The notes: generated by a model not told the origin, from the sequence alone. A stretch of 64,000 nucleotides of DNA from Macrosoma leucophasiata (GCA_036365455.1 JAWQUS010000008.1:25279501-25343500); one strand, 5' to 3'. Positions 44,409 to 55,880 are shown, counted from the first letter of the stretch. A program made the numbers and translations.

Positions 44409-47400
44409 ACCAGGCTGTATCTCATAAATAGTGATAGCTAGAAAGCTAACATTTACACAAATTATGTATTTCTGTTACCGCTATAATGCTCTGCTAAGTG
44501 AATGACGAACAGATTTTTCATTTTCTTCTATGAAGGAATTGAAAAATTTGATGATTCACCTATCGGTTAAATATTATTATTAAATTGGTATTTATTAATA
44601 CCTATTGAATTATTATTATAAGTAATTCTCTCTAGGTAGCTTATAACCCGACAATGCAAAAGTGTCCTTGTAGACCAATTTGAAATAAATGATTTGAATT
44701 TTGAATGTAGACGGTTTAAATTTTCACTGAAATTTTAGGTCTTATGTTGTATTGTAGCTTCCATAATAAATCTATATACATCTATACAAATAAATAAAAT
44801 TGGAGTGTCTGTTTGTAATATTAAAATAACCGCTTTTTACTAAATGCATATGTATGTATACACGGTACATATACCAAAACCATATTTTTTACAATTTTTG
44901 TCTGTCTGTCTGTCTGTCTGTTAGGCGGGGCTAATCTTGGGAACGGCTGGACCGATTTTGACGGGACTTTCACTGGCAGATAGCTGATGTGATAAGGAGT
45001 AACTTACGCTACTTTTATACTAGCTGCGCCCACGACTTCGTCCGGGTAGATACTGAACAATCATATTCTTATAAACAGGTTATTATGACGATTTAATTTT
45101 GGAACTATTTAAGTACCTAATTATCTACGAGTAGGTAACTATATCCACTGGGTATTTCAAACGTAAAAACAAACTGTTTCCGTTTAAAAACGTGCCACTT
45201 TCATTTCCGTAAACAACACAACATATATGTAAACATTACGATATTATTTTGCCTGCGGTCATTAAAATAGGTAGTCTAATTGAACAGTTTATCCTCAAAC
45301 ACTATAGTATGTTTTTTGTTTTGAAGCTAGAGGACATTATCGGCTCGCGTAATAAAATCTTCTCATAAGGTGAGAAGATATATAAATAAATTGTGGACCG
45401 CCGGCGGTCCCGAGATTTAAGACAAGTTTATTCATCTAATGCTAGCCTGTTTCGATATAGTAGGTAAATCTTAATGTAGGTACCTCATAATTTCTGGTAA
45501 CCATGTAAATTAGCTCAGGCTCCAAAATCAGCAGGCTTAGGAATACCAAGTCAGATCTACTTTGACCAAATAGGTCGAGTACTAAGGGGCCGTTCTAAAA
45601 ATACGTCACGCTAAAATAAGCCTTTTCTGACCCCCTCCCTCTATTGTCACGCTGTGTCTCACTATCTGTGACCCCCAAAAATGTTACATCACAAAAACTA
45701 AGAACCTCTGAATAGATATACCAATTTTTAAAAAATCAGGAATAGTCTAACGGACTATTCAATCTAAAAAAAATAATTTAAACAACTGCGAACGTCACGT
45801 TGCCGTGGACCCCTGTCCCCCTCCCGTCACATTTTGTCACGCTTTGTCACGCTCAGCGAGACCCCTCTCCCTTGTATGCGAACATTTTTTTATGGACGGC
45901 CCCTAACGAACATGGCTTTTAGAGTTTTCAGAAGGAGTGACCATGAAGAGAGTGATGAAATGTTTATGGTGGATCAGTGCCGGATTAGCCACATGTCCTA
46001 AATTTCTGTAGGCAATGTAACTCTAGGCCACGATCGAGATATTAGAGCTCTACGCTTACTGACTACCTACCCTTAAGTGCCTTGACTTGAAGATCCTCTA
46101 TCAATAAGTGGAATAGGCAACGGTTCTCTTATGATCCAACTTCTAATTTTGGAATAGATTTCTTTATACTTCATTAAATAAATGTATCTATATCTCAGTG
46201 TAAGCTGCATGCTTTTCATGGCTCATAATACCTACACAAAAAATGTACACCTCCATAGATATAGGTACGTAAATACTCATGAAACCATTCACATAAGTAA
46301 ATATATATTTATTAGGAAAGTATCTATACATAACTTTCCTTCTCTGAAACCTTGCTATTAGGTACGTAAGATGAAATATTATTTTCAATTCTATGACATA
46401 AGATTACATATACATAATTATTTTAACATCTATATATGTGACGTTTACTGTGTTTCCCGTCGATTGATAGGAAAAAACTTATCTCAGCACAAACGAGACG
46501 CAATAAAATAGTAAACGTGACACATGTGCTAATGAATGACAAAATAGATCTGATGAAATATCACCAGAACTTACACCAGCTGTCAGAAAACCCCGTAAGC
46601 AATAATTGACTGCTTACTAACGCATTTCTGTTGAATCGTAGAAAAAATATTCTTTACAACCAGTTCAATTTAGCAACATATAATATCAGAGTTGTTGACA
46701 TTCTACTACATTATTATGTTTTGTGTATACCTAAAAAAAGCTCACAGTCAGCTCACGAGAAAAACATGACCATTGATTTCAATTGTTCGTTAGTCGCCGG
46801 CGGCTGTCTCTCGTGTCTTAGCGGATTAATTAGGCAGGGTAGGAGCATGCATTCAAACATACATAGATGCTTAAGTTTTGTCCCACCTAATACCTAGGTG
46901 GCAAGTCACAAAATTTACCAACTACAAACAGGTCAGGTACTGTTCGAAGGGGTCAAGAATCTTCTTCGATTAACTTCAATAGGTCAGGTAATAAAATTCT
47001 TTGGGATTCAAAAAACATACTGGTGGCAGATTTCCAGTGTCAAAACTCGAGGGCGAAGGCACCATCGTTAAAGCAACACGATCCACCGATTATTTACCAC
47101 CACCGTATTACCTAATATCGTGTTCCGGGTAGATGATGATATACTGCAAGGTAATAATTATCACAGTGCCAAAGTTTTCGTGTAGCTTTCTGTGTCTATA
47201 GGCTGTAGGGTTGTTGAGGAAGTGATTATGAGGAAGAGGAGGAGGAAGAGGAATTGTGACGCGCAAATTTAGAGGATGCGGATGAGGAAGAGGATATTTT
47301 ATGAGGAAGAGGATGCCATACCTCTAGAGATACCTCATTTGCAGAAATTTACATAATAGGCTGTTGTCTAAATTTCTGCAAGAGCCATACACTCGGGGGT

Positions 47401-50400
47401 GGAAGTGTCTAAAGGCATAATAGCGGGAAAGCCCGCTCCGAGCTCGAGATTACTCGCTCGTGATGGTGAAACCGGGGCCACAGCAATAAATGTCTCTCAG
47501 AGATAAATTTAAGGAAATAAATATATTGACTGTAGCTTCGCAATACATTTACGAAAATGTACTGTATGTACGTAAAAATATTAGCGAATTTCCTAGTAGA
47601 GCTAATGATTATATGAATACTAGGAACAAACACAAGTTGTCTGTGCACACAACACGACTGCATAGGGTGAGTAATTCTTTTAGAGGTCAATGTATACGCT
47701 TCTTTAACAAAATACCTGAAGATGATCAAAGTCTTTCGATAAAAAAATTTAAGAAAGTTATCAAAAATCGCTTATACATGTCATGTGCAACTATTATAAA
47801 ACATGTGATTATCTTAATGACACTACACCATGGGATTGAAGCGATCGCTCCCAGGCTATTTCGAAAACCTGTACTTTGGATTTACAGACTGTATTAGATT
47901 TAAGTTTATATTCAAAAGAGCTGTACTGAGTTTCTTCAGTGGCGGAGTTCTTCTCAGTATTGACTGCCCTTGGAATTCTGCCAAGTGAATAACCTTTATT
48001 ATGACGACCAAATTCATTCTTTCTCAGTTTCTTTTGGAATGGGGAAATGGAGGAATTTGTAAATAATTGATGCTTTCCATATTATACAAAATTGTTCAGT
48101 GTCTATTTAATTTATTATGTGTTTTTGATTATTATTAGTGGTTATTCACTCTAGGTTAGTTTAAAAAAAATGACGATGTAAAAGTGCTCTCCAGGAGCCT
48201 AATTATATGAAATAAATGAATAAACTGAATAAACACCTCTCGACATCCCCAGCCTCTCTCAACAGTGTTGACCCCCGTCGACCATTGGGTTGGCTGCTTG
48301 GGGGCCCCACCAAGGAGAGGCGAGTCACCACCTGCCTAAAGTAGGATTCAATAATGTGAGATGTTGAATATAGGCATGTGCCGGATCTCACTCCATAGGC
48401 CCAGCCAGCTAGTCTCCCAGCTCACCCACATAGCCCAACGCTTGGCAAGTCATTTTTCAATACAATAGTCCCATGCATTCTGCGGGGTCTGTCTGTGTCT
48501 GTATTAACTATTGATGCAGTCAGAGAGAGGTCCCGCCGAATATAACCCATTACAAAGTAGATCAAAATTCTCGAAAGGGCCTCTACGTGTTGGACCCCCC
48601 CAAGTCTCCGCGCAAGCCTGACAAAGGTCCGGGGTTCAAATTGGACCCCGTGCTGACGAGAGACATAATAATAATAATGGCAACCGTTGAAACGTCACGC
48701 TGCTGGGCACAAGTCTCTCCCCTTCTTGAGGGGAGGCCTGGAGCTTACTTCACCACGCTGCTCCAATGCGGGTTGGTGGAGATAACGGTAAGTGGCCAAT
48801 CCGCTGTCGGATGTTTTCAAACCGCCCATACATATGGCCTGCGACAAGGTTTAACGACTACTATTTATGTATAGCAACCGGGTCCGTCGGCTTAACGTGC
48901 TCTCTCTGTATTTTAATTTGTCACTAGTGGTCACCCGTCACATACCCGACCGCACCCGTATCGCTTAATCGAGTAGATCGCTTGCGTTCTACACCAGCCG
49001 CGAGGCCTTGCGCGCTTCAGAAAGATGAAAAGAGGATGATACAAAATTATAAATAGTAGCGGATCCAACCCAAAATCCGCTGTCCTGTCTCTATGTACAT
49101 AACTAAGTACATACATACAAAAAAAAATTAAAGATAAAAAACCAAAATCGGTCCAGCAGTTAAAGACGAGTTCAGTGACATATATATCTACACAACACAC
49201 GCACACAAAAAAAGATGCGTGAATGATACAATTTAATTTAGAAATTGAAATGTAAATAAGAATGCAGTCCTTATTTCTTTGTTAATTAGGTACTTAAGTC
49301 GAATATTATTAATCAAAATTAATTACAGGGAGAATAATTTTTATACAAAATAATTTGGCAGCTGTTCCCCTGCAAACCGGTTTCTTAGCTCATCATTTTA
49401 ATATACCAATCCAACATTGCTAAAAAGTCGTTCGCTGGGACATTTGATGAAAGAGAAGATAGGTATTGCCATAGATAATAGATACAGTTCCGTAAAACTC
49501 CGAATATTTCGAATTTTTTAGTTGCGTACGCGTATAAACATAATATTGTATGTACTGTATGTCAATAAAATTAAAACAAACAAGCAAGGAACAGCGTCGG
49601 TGGCGGATGGGGAGGTCTCGCTGGCTTGTTCGGCCCGGCATCGCGCTGTGGCGTGTGTGTGCGGTGCCATGGATACGCGACGCGCATGCGCAATGAAATT
49701 CCTCATATATTCTTCTTCAATTTTGAGGAAGCGATAGCGGAAGAGCAATTTTTTATTTTTATTTATGAGGATGCGGTAACGGATGAGGAACCCAAAATAT
49801 TGCGGAACTTCCTCATTATGAGGGAGCGGAAGAGGAATCCTCAACAACCCTAGGCTGCAGTATTTCAAGTAGGTACCTACCATCCATGTGTTGAATTAAT
49901 GTGCCTTTAATACCTACCCTTTCGGGGTAACAGTATCAAATTATCTCATTGTTTGTACCTCAAAGCAATATTCACACCCTAACATTTCATTGTGTGTAGA
50001 TATTCCATTGGATACCCAATCATAAAATTGAGGCGGTCGAAGTTTATAAATAGAAATGTGTGTTCTACAGTCCCTTCCAATTTCCTTGTACAAGATAACC
50101 CGCCACAACGCCGACGACGCATTTTATTGTCAATTCATATTATTTTGACCTATTTGCGCTTGCGCTAGCCTTGGTGCGTGCAAAATATATCGAACGATAT
50201 CAATGTACAATGACATGTCACATTTTTATTAAATGTGACTTGTGAAGGTAATTATTATTTATTTTATTACCAACAAGTCACATTTACTTTTGTGCAGAAA
50301 TAATCATATTTACCTCACATATACAACACTTTAGTACCTACCTACTGAATGCACTACAATTTGACGTTAGCAAATCTGCCGTTAACGCGATGGTGCCTAA

Positions 50401-53400
50401 AAACTCGAGCTGACTCGCTGGAGCTCCAGGTAGCTCCAGGTAAATTTATATCCGTACATTGATTAATGTCAGGTCTATATTAATTTCTGTATCTACCGGT
50501 CGTTTCAAGTTGTCAACTTGCAATTTCCAAAAATAAAATAATAATGATGTACCAAATGAGAAATATGTGTTATTAACTAGTCGAGAACGACCCATTTTTA
50601 ATATATAGGATTATGAACCGTACAAATCATAAGACGCTGCGCTAGCGCATGTCGCGCCCGAACGCTCCGCCGCTCGCGTAGCGTTCAGTCACTCCATGTT
50701 TTACTTTACTGATGATCTTCAGGTTATCGAAAACATTATTCGTGACTGCAGATTCGTGATATACAGCACCATTATGACAAAGATCGTTTAGATTACGATT
50801 ATATAAGTATACTAAATACATGCACAAAAGTCAGAATAATTTCAAAGAACAAAACATTAAAAAATGAATTATTTAAAGACTCGACGAAAGGGGTCTTTTA
50901 TTGTTCATTTGATAGGTACTAGTGGTATCTTCTTGGTGTGAATTAAATTATGAATGTGATATTGTGAGATGAGGATTGGGGACGCATATTATCTGTTGAG
51001 CACGCGCATCGATAACATCAGACCTCGCTCATTTATCGAACACAAACTTCTTCAGTTCCAATTTTAAAAATATGTGTCCATGTTAACTGTTTATTTATAT
51101 GAACTGCCTCAGTAGTGTAGTGGTAGCAGGCGTCTACTTACGCTGGGATCCAAAGTTCGATTCCCGGGTCGGCGGCTATCAGAGATAACGGTGTAAAATC
51201 CTATATCTCTGGTTCTATTGGGATTTTTTTCATTTAGGGAAAGCTACAGATTTTGTACTTCTAATGGATATGGTAGGAAATGAATAATTGATTAGCCAAA
51301 ACAGTTCCAAAGCTTAAAAATTACATAGCGAAGACTACAATCAAATATATTAAACTATATTACACGAAATAGTTACTTTTAGGTAATAGAGAAAAAGTAA
51401 ACATTAAGTATTAAATTTTTTCACAGATAGAATAAAATTACACAGTTTGCAGTTGAATATGTCGATGTGATTAAATCGATTATTATGTACGTATGGATTA
51501 TGTATGTAGGTATTTACTCCTTCCTACCGCTTCAGGGATTACAGGCGTGAAGTTACGGTACGTTGCGTACTCTAAAGCGTTTTTGTAGTTTTAAAGATAT
51601 AGGTGTGCAAACTAATGAATATTTAATTTTTATAACCTAGGTATTTACCACATATCAGTTTGCAAAAGATTAAAAAGAGGAATAGTAATATTCTGTGTCT
51701 TGACTGTGTCATGACACGACCACCTAAGGCGATTGAGCTTTTGAAATCAATTGTCATATTTTTCTCGCGATCTGACGGGTTACTATCTATCTATCTACCT
51801 ATTTAGTATTAGGTTGTTAATTATAAGTACATTAATTTAACTTTCAATAAAAACATGAAGAAGTTATGTACCTACTGTTATTTAGCCTTGAACCGATTGT
51901 GCGATTAAAATTAAAAGCAACGTAAATAAAAACCAAAAATGCCACAACCCTAATGAATTTGCGTTTATATGGGTGAAAACGGCATTTTGCAAAACTTCAA
52001 AGGCGATGATGTACTGTATATATGTACAGTATCCAACAAGAAATATTGTACATCGACCTAAGGAAGGAGACTTCGGCTTATTTCGGGTCTGTAGAGCGTT
52101 ATCTCTTGCGTACCTAACCTATGTGACGCTAATCGCCATTTTGATCAAATTTTGACCAATGACCAATACCGGACTATCAGTGCTAACGTAGGCAGTGTGC
52201 AGCTGAGAAATAGAAAAGGAAATAATTTTTATTTCGAATAGATCTTTACAGATACTTTCAAAACGTCAATAAATCATAAAATACCTAGAGGGAATAACCA
52301 TTAGTAAAAGCAAAAAAATATATTAATAGTAAATTAAAAATTAGAATTCAAACTACTTAGTTAAAACATAATAATCACAAAATTTTTCAATTTCTTCAAT
52401 GATGATAAGAAAATGAAAAACTTATTCATCAAGATCAAAGTTATTCACTTAGCAGAGTTCCAAGTGCAGTCACTACTGAAAAGAACTCCGCTACCCAACA
52501 AACTCAGTGAGATAACGCTCTACGAAGTTAAAACTAACCGATTGTCACTTTCATAGGCGCAATGTGCATTATTTCTTGATGAGCTCTGTACTTACTTATA
52601 CTGAGATATTAGTAAGGATCATATACCTCTGTCGGATGTCACAGCAATGTAAATTCTCTTCAGTTTCTTATCAGTTTCAGCGGTTACGTCCGTTTTTTCG
52701 GGCTCTACCACTGGCGTTAACTTCTTATCTTTGGAGTCTACCGGTGTTTTGACTAGATGACTGGATTCGTAGAATTTTCGTGGCCCGTAGCCGAAAGGGC
52801 GCGCTGCCTTCAGTTCACGCTCGGCTTTTGTAAACCTGCGAGATGTGGTAGATCACGGTTGAGTATAACCATCTAATATTTGTCTGTTTGTCGCTATGGA
52901 TAATCTGATCCTTATTACAGCTCATCCTTAATAGTTAAGTGTGATTAGGTATATCAGTTACTTACGAATGATTTCATTGTCCTTTGTAAAAGTAACTTAA
53001 ATTGATTTTTTATTTTTTCAGAAGAAAAAACTACCTTAAAAGCCCGGGTAAGTTAAAAAATACGTAGGAACTCGGAAATATGTGAGAAAATAGTCGCAAC
53101 TTACTATCAATGTGAATGGAATGCTCATTTGCTACTTAACAATAACAATATTTCTTAAATGGAGTAGGTACGTCGAGTCCTGGCATGAGACCTTAAGGTT
53201 TCAAATAGTTTTGATCACTTCAAGTTTTAATAAAAATCATAACATCTTAAGTTGTTTCTTAGAAAAAAAAACGTGATTACATAAATAAAGAAGGAAAACC
53301 ATTGCTCAGTTTAACTCAGTCTTATCTTGCCTATAACACTTTTCCTGTGTCGTATGTTCATGTACCTTTTATGTAATAGGTGCCTAAAAGTATTCATATT

Positions 53401-53940
53401 AAACAACCTTGCATTATAAGTGATCGTGTAGGAATAACTGAATACTGCAGTCAATAGACATCTCTATACACAGATGTAGAACTACTGGTGGTAGAGATCC
53501 AGTGCAGGAGCTCGAGGCCGTAGGCACCACCGCATTACCTTATTTATCTACCGCTACATTGTAGTAGTGTTCAGCACTAACGTATATATTTGTAAATATT
53601 TGCGTGGAAATTGATTTATTTATTTTATTTCATCTCACTACTAATATAAATGTGAAGGTATGGATTTTTGTTTGTTGCTCAATCACTTTAAAGCGGCTGG
53701 ACGGATTTCGCTGAAATTTTGTACATAGGTAGAGTACCTATATACAGCTATAAAACATACTTTTTATTCCGGTAAAAAGGTAGGTAACATTTCACCCGTG
53801 CGAAGCCGGGGCGTACCGCTAGTTACAAATAAAATCCAAAATACTCACTTGCTAGCCGAAACCATCTTCATGGTTTTCGTGATTTTTTGGATGTTTTTAA
53901 TAGACTTCAGTCGTAGCGATACTTGCTTTAATTGGACCAT
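38033..53940 (-). CDS. ATPsyngamma: ATP synthase F1 gamma subunit, diverged paralog
   Basis: Minus-strand exons 53940-53849, 52835-52627, 39601-39438, 39165-39001 and 38305-38033 join in phase to 300 residues. Gamma is the rotary shaft of mitochondrial F1-ATPase. Both coiled-coil helices are recognisable: N-terminal [20 protein letters not shown] and C-terminal [20 protein letters not shown], then [15 protein letters not shown] (276-290). The TSDRGLCGG motif (about 97-105) and VCVGDKSK are present. The middle domain is poorly conserved, and the segment before TSDRG is longer than usual, with a Lys/Glu/Asp-rich stretch. The protein starts at the residue matching the mature N-terminus: an in-frame TAA nine bases before the ATG excludes an upstream leader in that exon. 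The C-terminus ends LDEE. It is likely a lineage-specific, perhaps tissue-restricted paralog rather than the housekeeping copy. Convergent with GCSH. Confidence 0.9.
39001..39165 (-). CDS. ATPsyngamma: ATP synthase gamma paralog exon 4
   Basis: Acceptor 'acgcacgcag', donor 'gttgta'. Encodes [20 protein letters not shown], then [20 protein letters not shown] and [14 protein letters not shown]. The YYNKY segment matches the family's IYNKFKS position. Alanine- and valine-rich compared with the canonical subunit. Confidence 0.85.
39438..39601 (-). CDS. ATPsyngamma: ATP synthase gamma paralog exon 3
   Basis: Acceptor 'acttgcag', donor 'gtactt'. Encodes [20 protein letters not shown] and [16 protein letters not shown]. 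The first codon is completed by the last G of exon 2, 13 kb upstream. Confidence 0.88.
39953..40382. repeat. 430-bp direct repeat, left copy
   Basis: Starts 'tataatattgtgacacccc', ends 'catggggcccaga' directly against the 5' LTR. Matches 43021-43450 with one difference seen by eye (40256 g / 43325 a). Confidence 0.88.
40383..40743 (+). repeat. 5' LTR
   Basis: 361 bp from 'tgtaaagaaatac' to 'cagacttata'; contains 'aataaa' signals. Confidence 0.85.
40769..42622 (+). CDS. Truncated pol polyprotein: RNase H and integrase
   Basis: 617-residue open frame inside the LTR element. Residues 1-80 are a linker-like stretch of uncertain origin that jumps directly into RNase H ([16 protein letters not shown] about 85-100, YTDHKPLE 154-161, [16 protein letters not shown] 190-205), with no reverse transcriptase domain. 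Integrase follows: zinc finger H277, H282, C309, C312; catalytic D345 (SIDTIG), D403 (LTDQYPG) and E439 (GLNERLN); then a C-terminal [11 protein letters not shown] / RIGPYKI module as in Gypsy integrases. The key residues of both enzymes are present and there are no internal stops, so the frame is young, but it cannot support its own reverse transcription. Confidence 0.88.
   Translation: MQMEQLRFEFTILPANDGKSNICCVTSITTKDEKKFAIPEELQSVGFHEELIETAVYNKVKNSLKKRHQTRRVWITMTDKLREIYIDTDGSLLGVGAILKQVQLDGKEKPVAYFSKKLNGAQKKKKAIYLECLAIKEALRYWQYWLIGKSFTVYTDHKPLENMNLKARTDEELGDLTYYLSQYDFKIKYSPGKDNLEADCLSRNPVLEPEDNLEEQLKVVNLITLEDIVIDQNQNKEIQRNNNKIIKKHNLYFKRIRNKEKIIITEEFSIKFIKRIHEDLCHIGVGQMLKTISSLYATKNLTKNIKNVCRNCEICIKNKTRGQHKYGLMSYLGPATRPFEIVSIDTIGGFGGSRSTKKYIHLLVDHFTRYAFIITSKTQGAHDFIKLINKVAETEEIGMLLTDQYPGINSKEFKKFLTDKQITIIFTAVNAPFSNGLNERLNQTIVNKIRCKINEDGENRAWTTIAHECVEKYNQTNHSVTGYAPCYLLYGTDVKVLPKELQQGGINSDWIGDKKTALNNTLKSHYYNKMRYDRNRKQREFSVGDLVYIENGNKLNRKKLDELRIGPYKIIKKKSNTIYEIDTGHRKTESNLFHITKLIPVQITEDENVQVSNGELE
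42660..43020 (+). repeat. 3' LTR
   Basis: Same 361-bp sequence as the 5' LTR, directly followed by the second 430-bp repeat. Confidence 0.85.
43021..43450. repeat. 430-bp direct repeat, right copy
   Basis: Abuts the 3' LTR without spacer. The sequence after it (tgtgacaaactg) continues the non-LTR fragment, so this copy is the one joined to the rest of that element. Confidence 0.88.
43870..44485 (+). repeat. Dispersed repeat family U copy
   Basis: Best-preserved copy of this family in the window; see 21285-21905 and 12790-13680. It abuts the non-LTR fragment. Confidence 0.75.
44760..45060 (+). repeat. RTE-like repeat copy
   Basis: Contains 'aaccgctttttactaaatgc', 'gtatacacggtacatatacc', (tgtc)n and 'gggaacggctggaccgattt', ending near 'cccacgacttcgtccgg'. 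Reference for the altered copy at 24848-25215. Confidence 0.7.
45586..45903. mobile_element. 318-bp MITE with TAA target duplication
   Basis: Ends 'ggggccgt' and 'acggcccc'; TAA on both sides (45583-45585, 45904-45906). The interior is rich in 'gtcacgct' repeats. The 3-bp TAA site is compatible with a PIF/Harbinger or ISL2EU origin. Confidence 0.75.
47025..47207 (+). repeat. Dispersed repeat family A, interrupted
   Basis: 'actggtggcagatttccag' to 'gtgtctataggctg'. The expected continuation 'ggctgcagt' reappears at 49853, after the 47208-49851 element. Confidence 0.7.
47208..49851. mobile_element. 2.6-kb composite element with hAT-like ends
   Basis: Terminal inverted motif 'gggttgttgagga' at the left, 'tcctcaacaaccct' at the right; flanks aggctgta and aggctgca (7 of 8). 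Both subterminal zones are rich in 'gaggaagagg' / 'gaggatgcgg'. Inside are a non-LTR fragment (47490-48230) and unassigned repeats (48240-49400, with a block 'ctgctgggcacaagtctctc' related inversely to 20440-20560). No transposase found. Confidence 0.65.
47490..48230 (+). pseudogene. Jockey/CR1-type non-LTR 3' fragment
   Basis: 47490-47770 encodes [20 protein letters not shown] and [20 protein letters not shown], then [14 protein letters not shown], the C-terminal region of non-LTR polyproteins. A frameshift separates it from [10 protein letters not shown] and a stop. The 3' end at about 48190-48230 has 'aaataaatgaataaac'. A related tail is at 44610-44705. Confidence 0.7.
51101..51230 (+). 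repeat. tRNA-headed SINE, family 1, plus copy
   Basis: 'gaactgcctcagtagtgtag' starts the head; 'gttcgattcccgggtcgg' is the B box; the body ends 'ggttctattgggattttt'. Confidence 0.75.
52627..52835 (-). CDS. ATPsyngamma: ATP synthase gamma paralog exon 2
   Basis: Acceptor 'catctcgcag', donor 'gtatat'. Encodes [20 protein letters not shown], then [19 protein letters not shown] and a Glu/Lys/Thr-rich stretch, ending [11 protein letters not shown]. The charged stretch (about residues 58-85) is longer than in canonical gamma subunits. Confidence 0.9.
53486..53825 (+). repeat. Family A fragment followed by RTE-like tail
   Basis: 53486-53578 is a 3'-truncated family A copy. 53635-53825 is an RTE-like piece ('ggctggacggatttcgctga', 'gtgcgaagccggggcgtacc') that ends about 25 bp downstream of the exon 1 donor of the minus-strand gene. 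Confidence 0.65.
53849..53940 (-). CDS. ATPsyngamma: ATP synthase gamma paralog exon 1
   Basis: Starts ATG (53940-53938): [20 protein letters not shown] then [10 protein letters not shown], donor 'gtgagt'. The frame upstream has TAA close by, so this ATG is the start unless a differently framed leader exon is spliced in; 'gtttttatag' 27 bases upstream of the ATG would be a 5'UTR acceptor. Confidence 0.82.
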
Positions 53941-54482
53941 TACGAATTATTTTCTTTTCAACCGTATCTATAAAAACAATTTATTAAGTGCATAATAGCT
54001 TCGCACATTTTATTAGGGTTATGTCACTCACGCGATGACGCATAATTATAACGACAGTGAAGTTCGGTATTTGTATTTGTAAATAGTTTTTAATGTTGAT
54101 ACCAAGTCTCAAAAAAGCTTTTGCCCCACTGTATCTCCAGTCGTGCCATACGCTCTATTAGAGTCAATGGAAGGACTGGTGATGCAAGGTAAAGTCGAAG
54201 ACAAACGATTTCGAGAACGCTCTCCGAGCAAATGGACAGACCTTATTATATCTGTCACACATTCCAGCATCAACGAATGCTCTCACTCTGCTTTGTCACT
54301 CTGCTAGGCATAATTGAACGATGAAGTGTAGGAAAATTAAAAAAAAACCGCCTTAAAAAAAAAGACAAAAACCACTAAAAAGCGAAAAATGAACTCAATT
54401 AGATAGGGAAAAAAACACGTAGGTAACCTATTAATTATAATAAGACAATTACTTTAATATGGGCTACGTACCTACCTACTCA

Positions 54483-54661
54483 TAGGTTTGAAGTCGGTGC
54501 CAAACCAAATAAAAAAATTTAAGAGCCTATTTCACCATATTTCACTGCGTTCCAAATAGCTGCATTTGATAGCTTAACGTAGTAGGTACAAGGCGCAACA
54601 ACACAACATTAGTCCTAACGCGCTTGCCGCACTATTGGCTTGGCACCGACTTCAAACCTAG
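54483..54661. mobile_element. Short MITE at the edge of the Jockey fragment
   Basis: 'taggtttgaagtcggtgcca' and its inverse bound about 180 bp. The Jockey frame stops matching exactly at the right terminal repeat. Confidence 0.6.
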
Positions 54662-55390
54662 CTTTTTGGATGCTAACTTGGTCTTACACTCAATGTGACT
54701 CCCAAATTGCACTTCAATCGATATGTCAACGCCCAGGATACCGATACTTTTACCAACGGCGAGCAGAATGCCCTGGAACTGTAATGCTACAATGAATGGG
54801 GTTTTTTAGCGGTGATCGCGCAGACTTGTGTCTTCGAGGGGTTGAACTGCACTAAATTAAGTCGACCCCAATCCGAGACCCGCTCCAGAGAGTGCTTGAT
54901 TTCAGACACAAGTCTAGTCCTTCTTTCCTCGATAATTGTCCGAGAGGCATTTTCACGGCTAGTGTAGTGTGCATCTCCCGTACCATCATCGGAATAGCAA
55001 TGAAAATTGGAGTTTTGCTCCAACATTTCATTTATATGCAGAAGCAAAAGCGTGGGAGATAGCACAGAGCCTTGCGGCACACCAGCGTTGATACATAGTT
55101 TGTCTGAGTGCTGACCGTCAACTAAAACTTGTATATAACGCTCAGAAAGAAATCCTAGCCCCTCGGGAAGACCGTAGGATGGAAGTTTCGCGAGAAGTGA
55201 CCTGTGCCAGACCCGGTCAAAGGCCTTAGCAATGTCCAGGCTTACAGTCAATGCCTCCCCAATCTTGTCCTATGCGTGGGACCAATGGTGCGTGAGATAT
55301 ACTTGAAGATCACCAGTAGATCTGCCATGAAATTAGGAAAATTGGTGGTGCTAAAACCTTCGAGCACCATCACTGTAGGTAGCTCTAAAC
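54656..55390 (-). pseudogene. Jockey-type reverse transcriptase fragment
   Basis: On the minus strand: FHGRSTGDLQVYLTHHWSHA (with stops nearby), then TVSLDIAKAFDRVWHRSLLA (RT motif A), CINAGVPQGSVLSPTLLLLH (motif B), FHCYSDDGTGDA (motif C, YSDD for the usual YADD) and LNLVQFNPSKTQVCAITAKK. After a frameshift near 54787 it continues GKSIGILGVDISIEVQFGSH. Truncated at both ends and not functional. Confidence 0.88.
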
Positions 55391-55689
55391 TCTAAACTAA
55401 TGATAGTTCTCATAGTCTCAGGAACTACTGATAGTGTTTCTGTACTGTGTTCTATCTGTTATCAAAGAACTCACTTGTTTCAATTACTTTGGTCTTGACC
55501 GCTCTTGTTATCGCAAAAGGTGAAGAAACAAATGAATTTGTTCTTGAATTACAGACAATTGTTTCGCATTCGGCTATATTTCATTACAGACGATACGATG
55601 ATTAATTCAAGCATCTATAAATAATATTGCAGTAGATATTAATACAAAACCCACAGGTTAAACAAATAAAAAATTCTGGCGTCGGGACG

Positions 55690-55880
55690 TGACGACAAAA
55701 ATGCAGAATGCAGATACGTTACCACTCCTGAGGCCTAAGGTGTTATGACTCTGGTCGTACATTACCTCCGACCGAAACACAATAATACTAAACATTACCT
55801 ATTTAACGGCAAGTAGATTAGGTAATGCGGTGGTGCCTACGCCCGCGAACTCCTTCACTGGAGCTCTCAACCAGTAAAAA
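55690..55880 (-). repeat. Dispersed repeat family A, minus copy
   Basis: 'cagatacgttaccactcctg' to 'gaactccttcactggagctc'; inverse of 571-761. 55900-56860 holds nothing recognised. Confidence 0.7.

Larger units (their letters stand above)
39602..52626 (-). other. 13-kb intron of the ATP synthase gamma paralog
   Basis: Contains the nested LTR/non-LTR complex (39868-43866), repeat U (43870-44485), an RTE-like copy (44760-45060), a MITE (45586-45903), the composite element 47208-49851 and a SINE (51101-51230). 45904-47020, 49860-51100 and 51240-52620 are AT-rich with nothing I can name. No exon of this gene is needed here because exons 2 and 3 join in frame. Confidence 0.8.
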
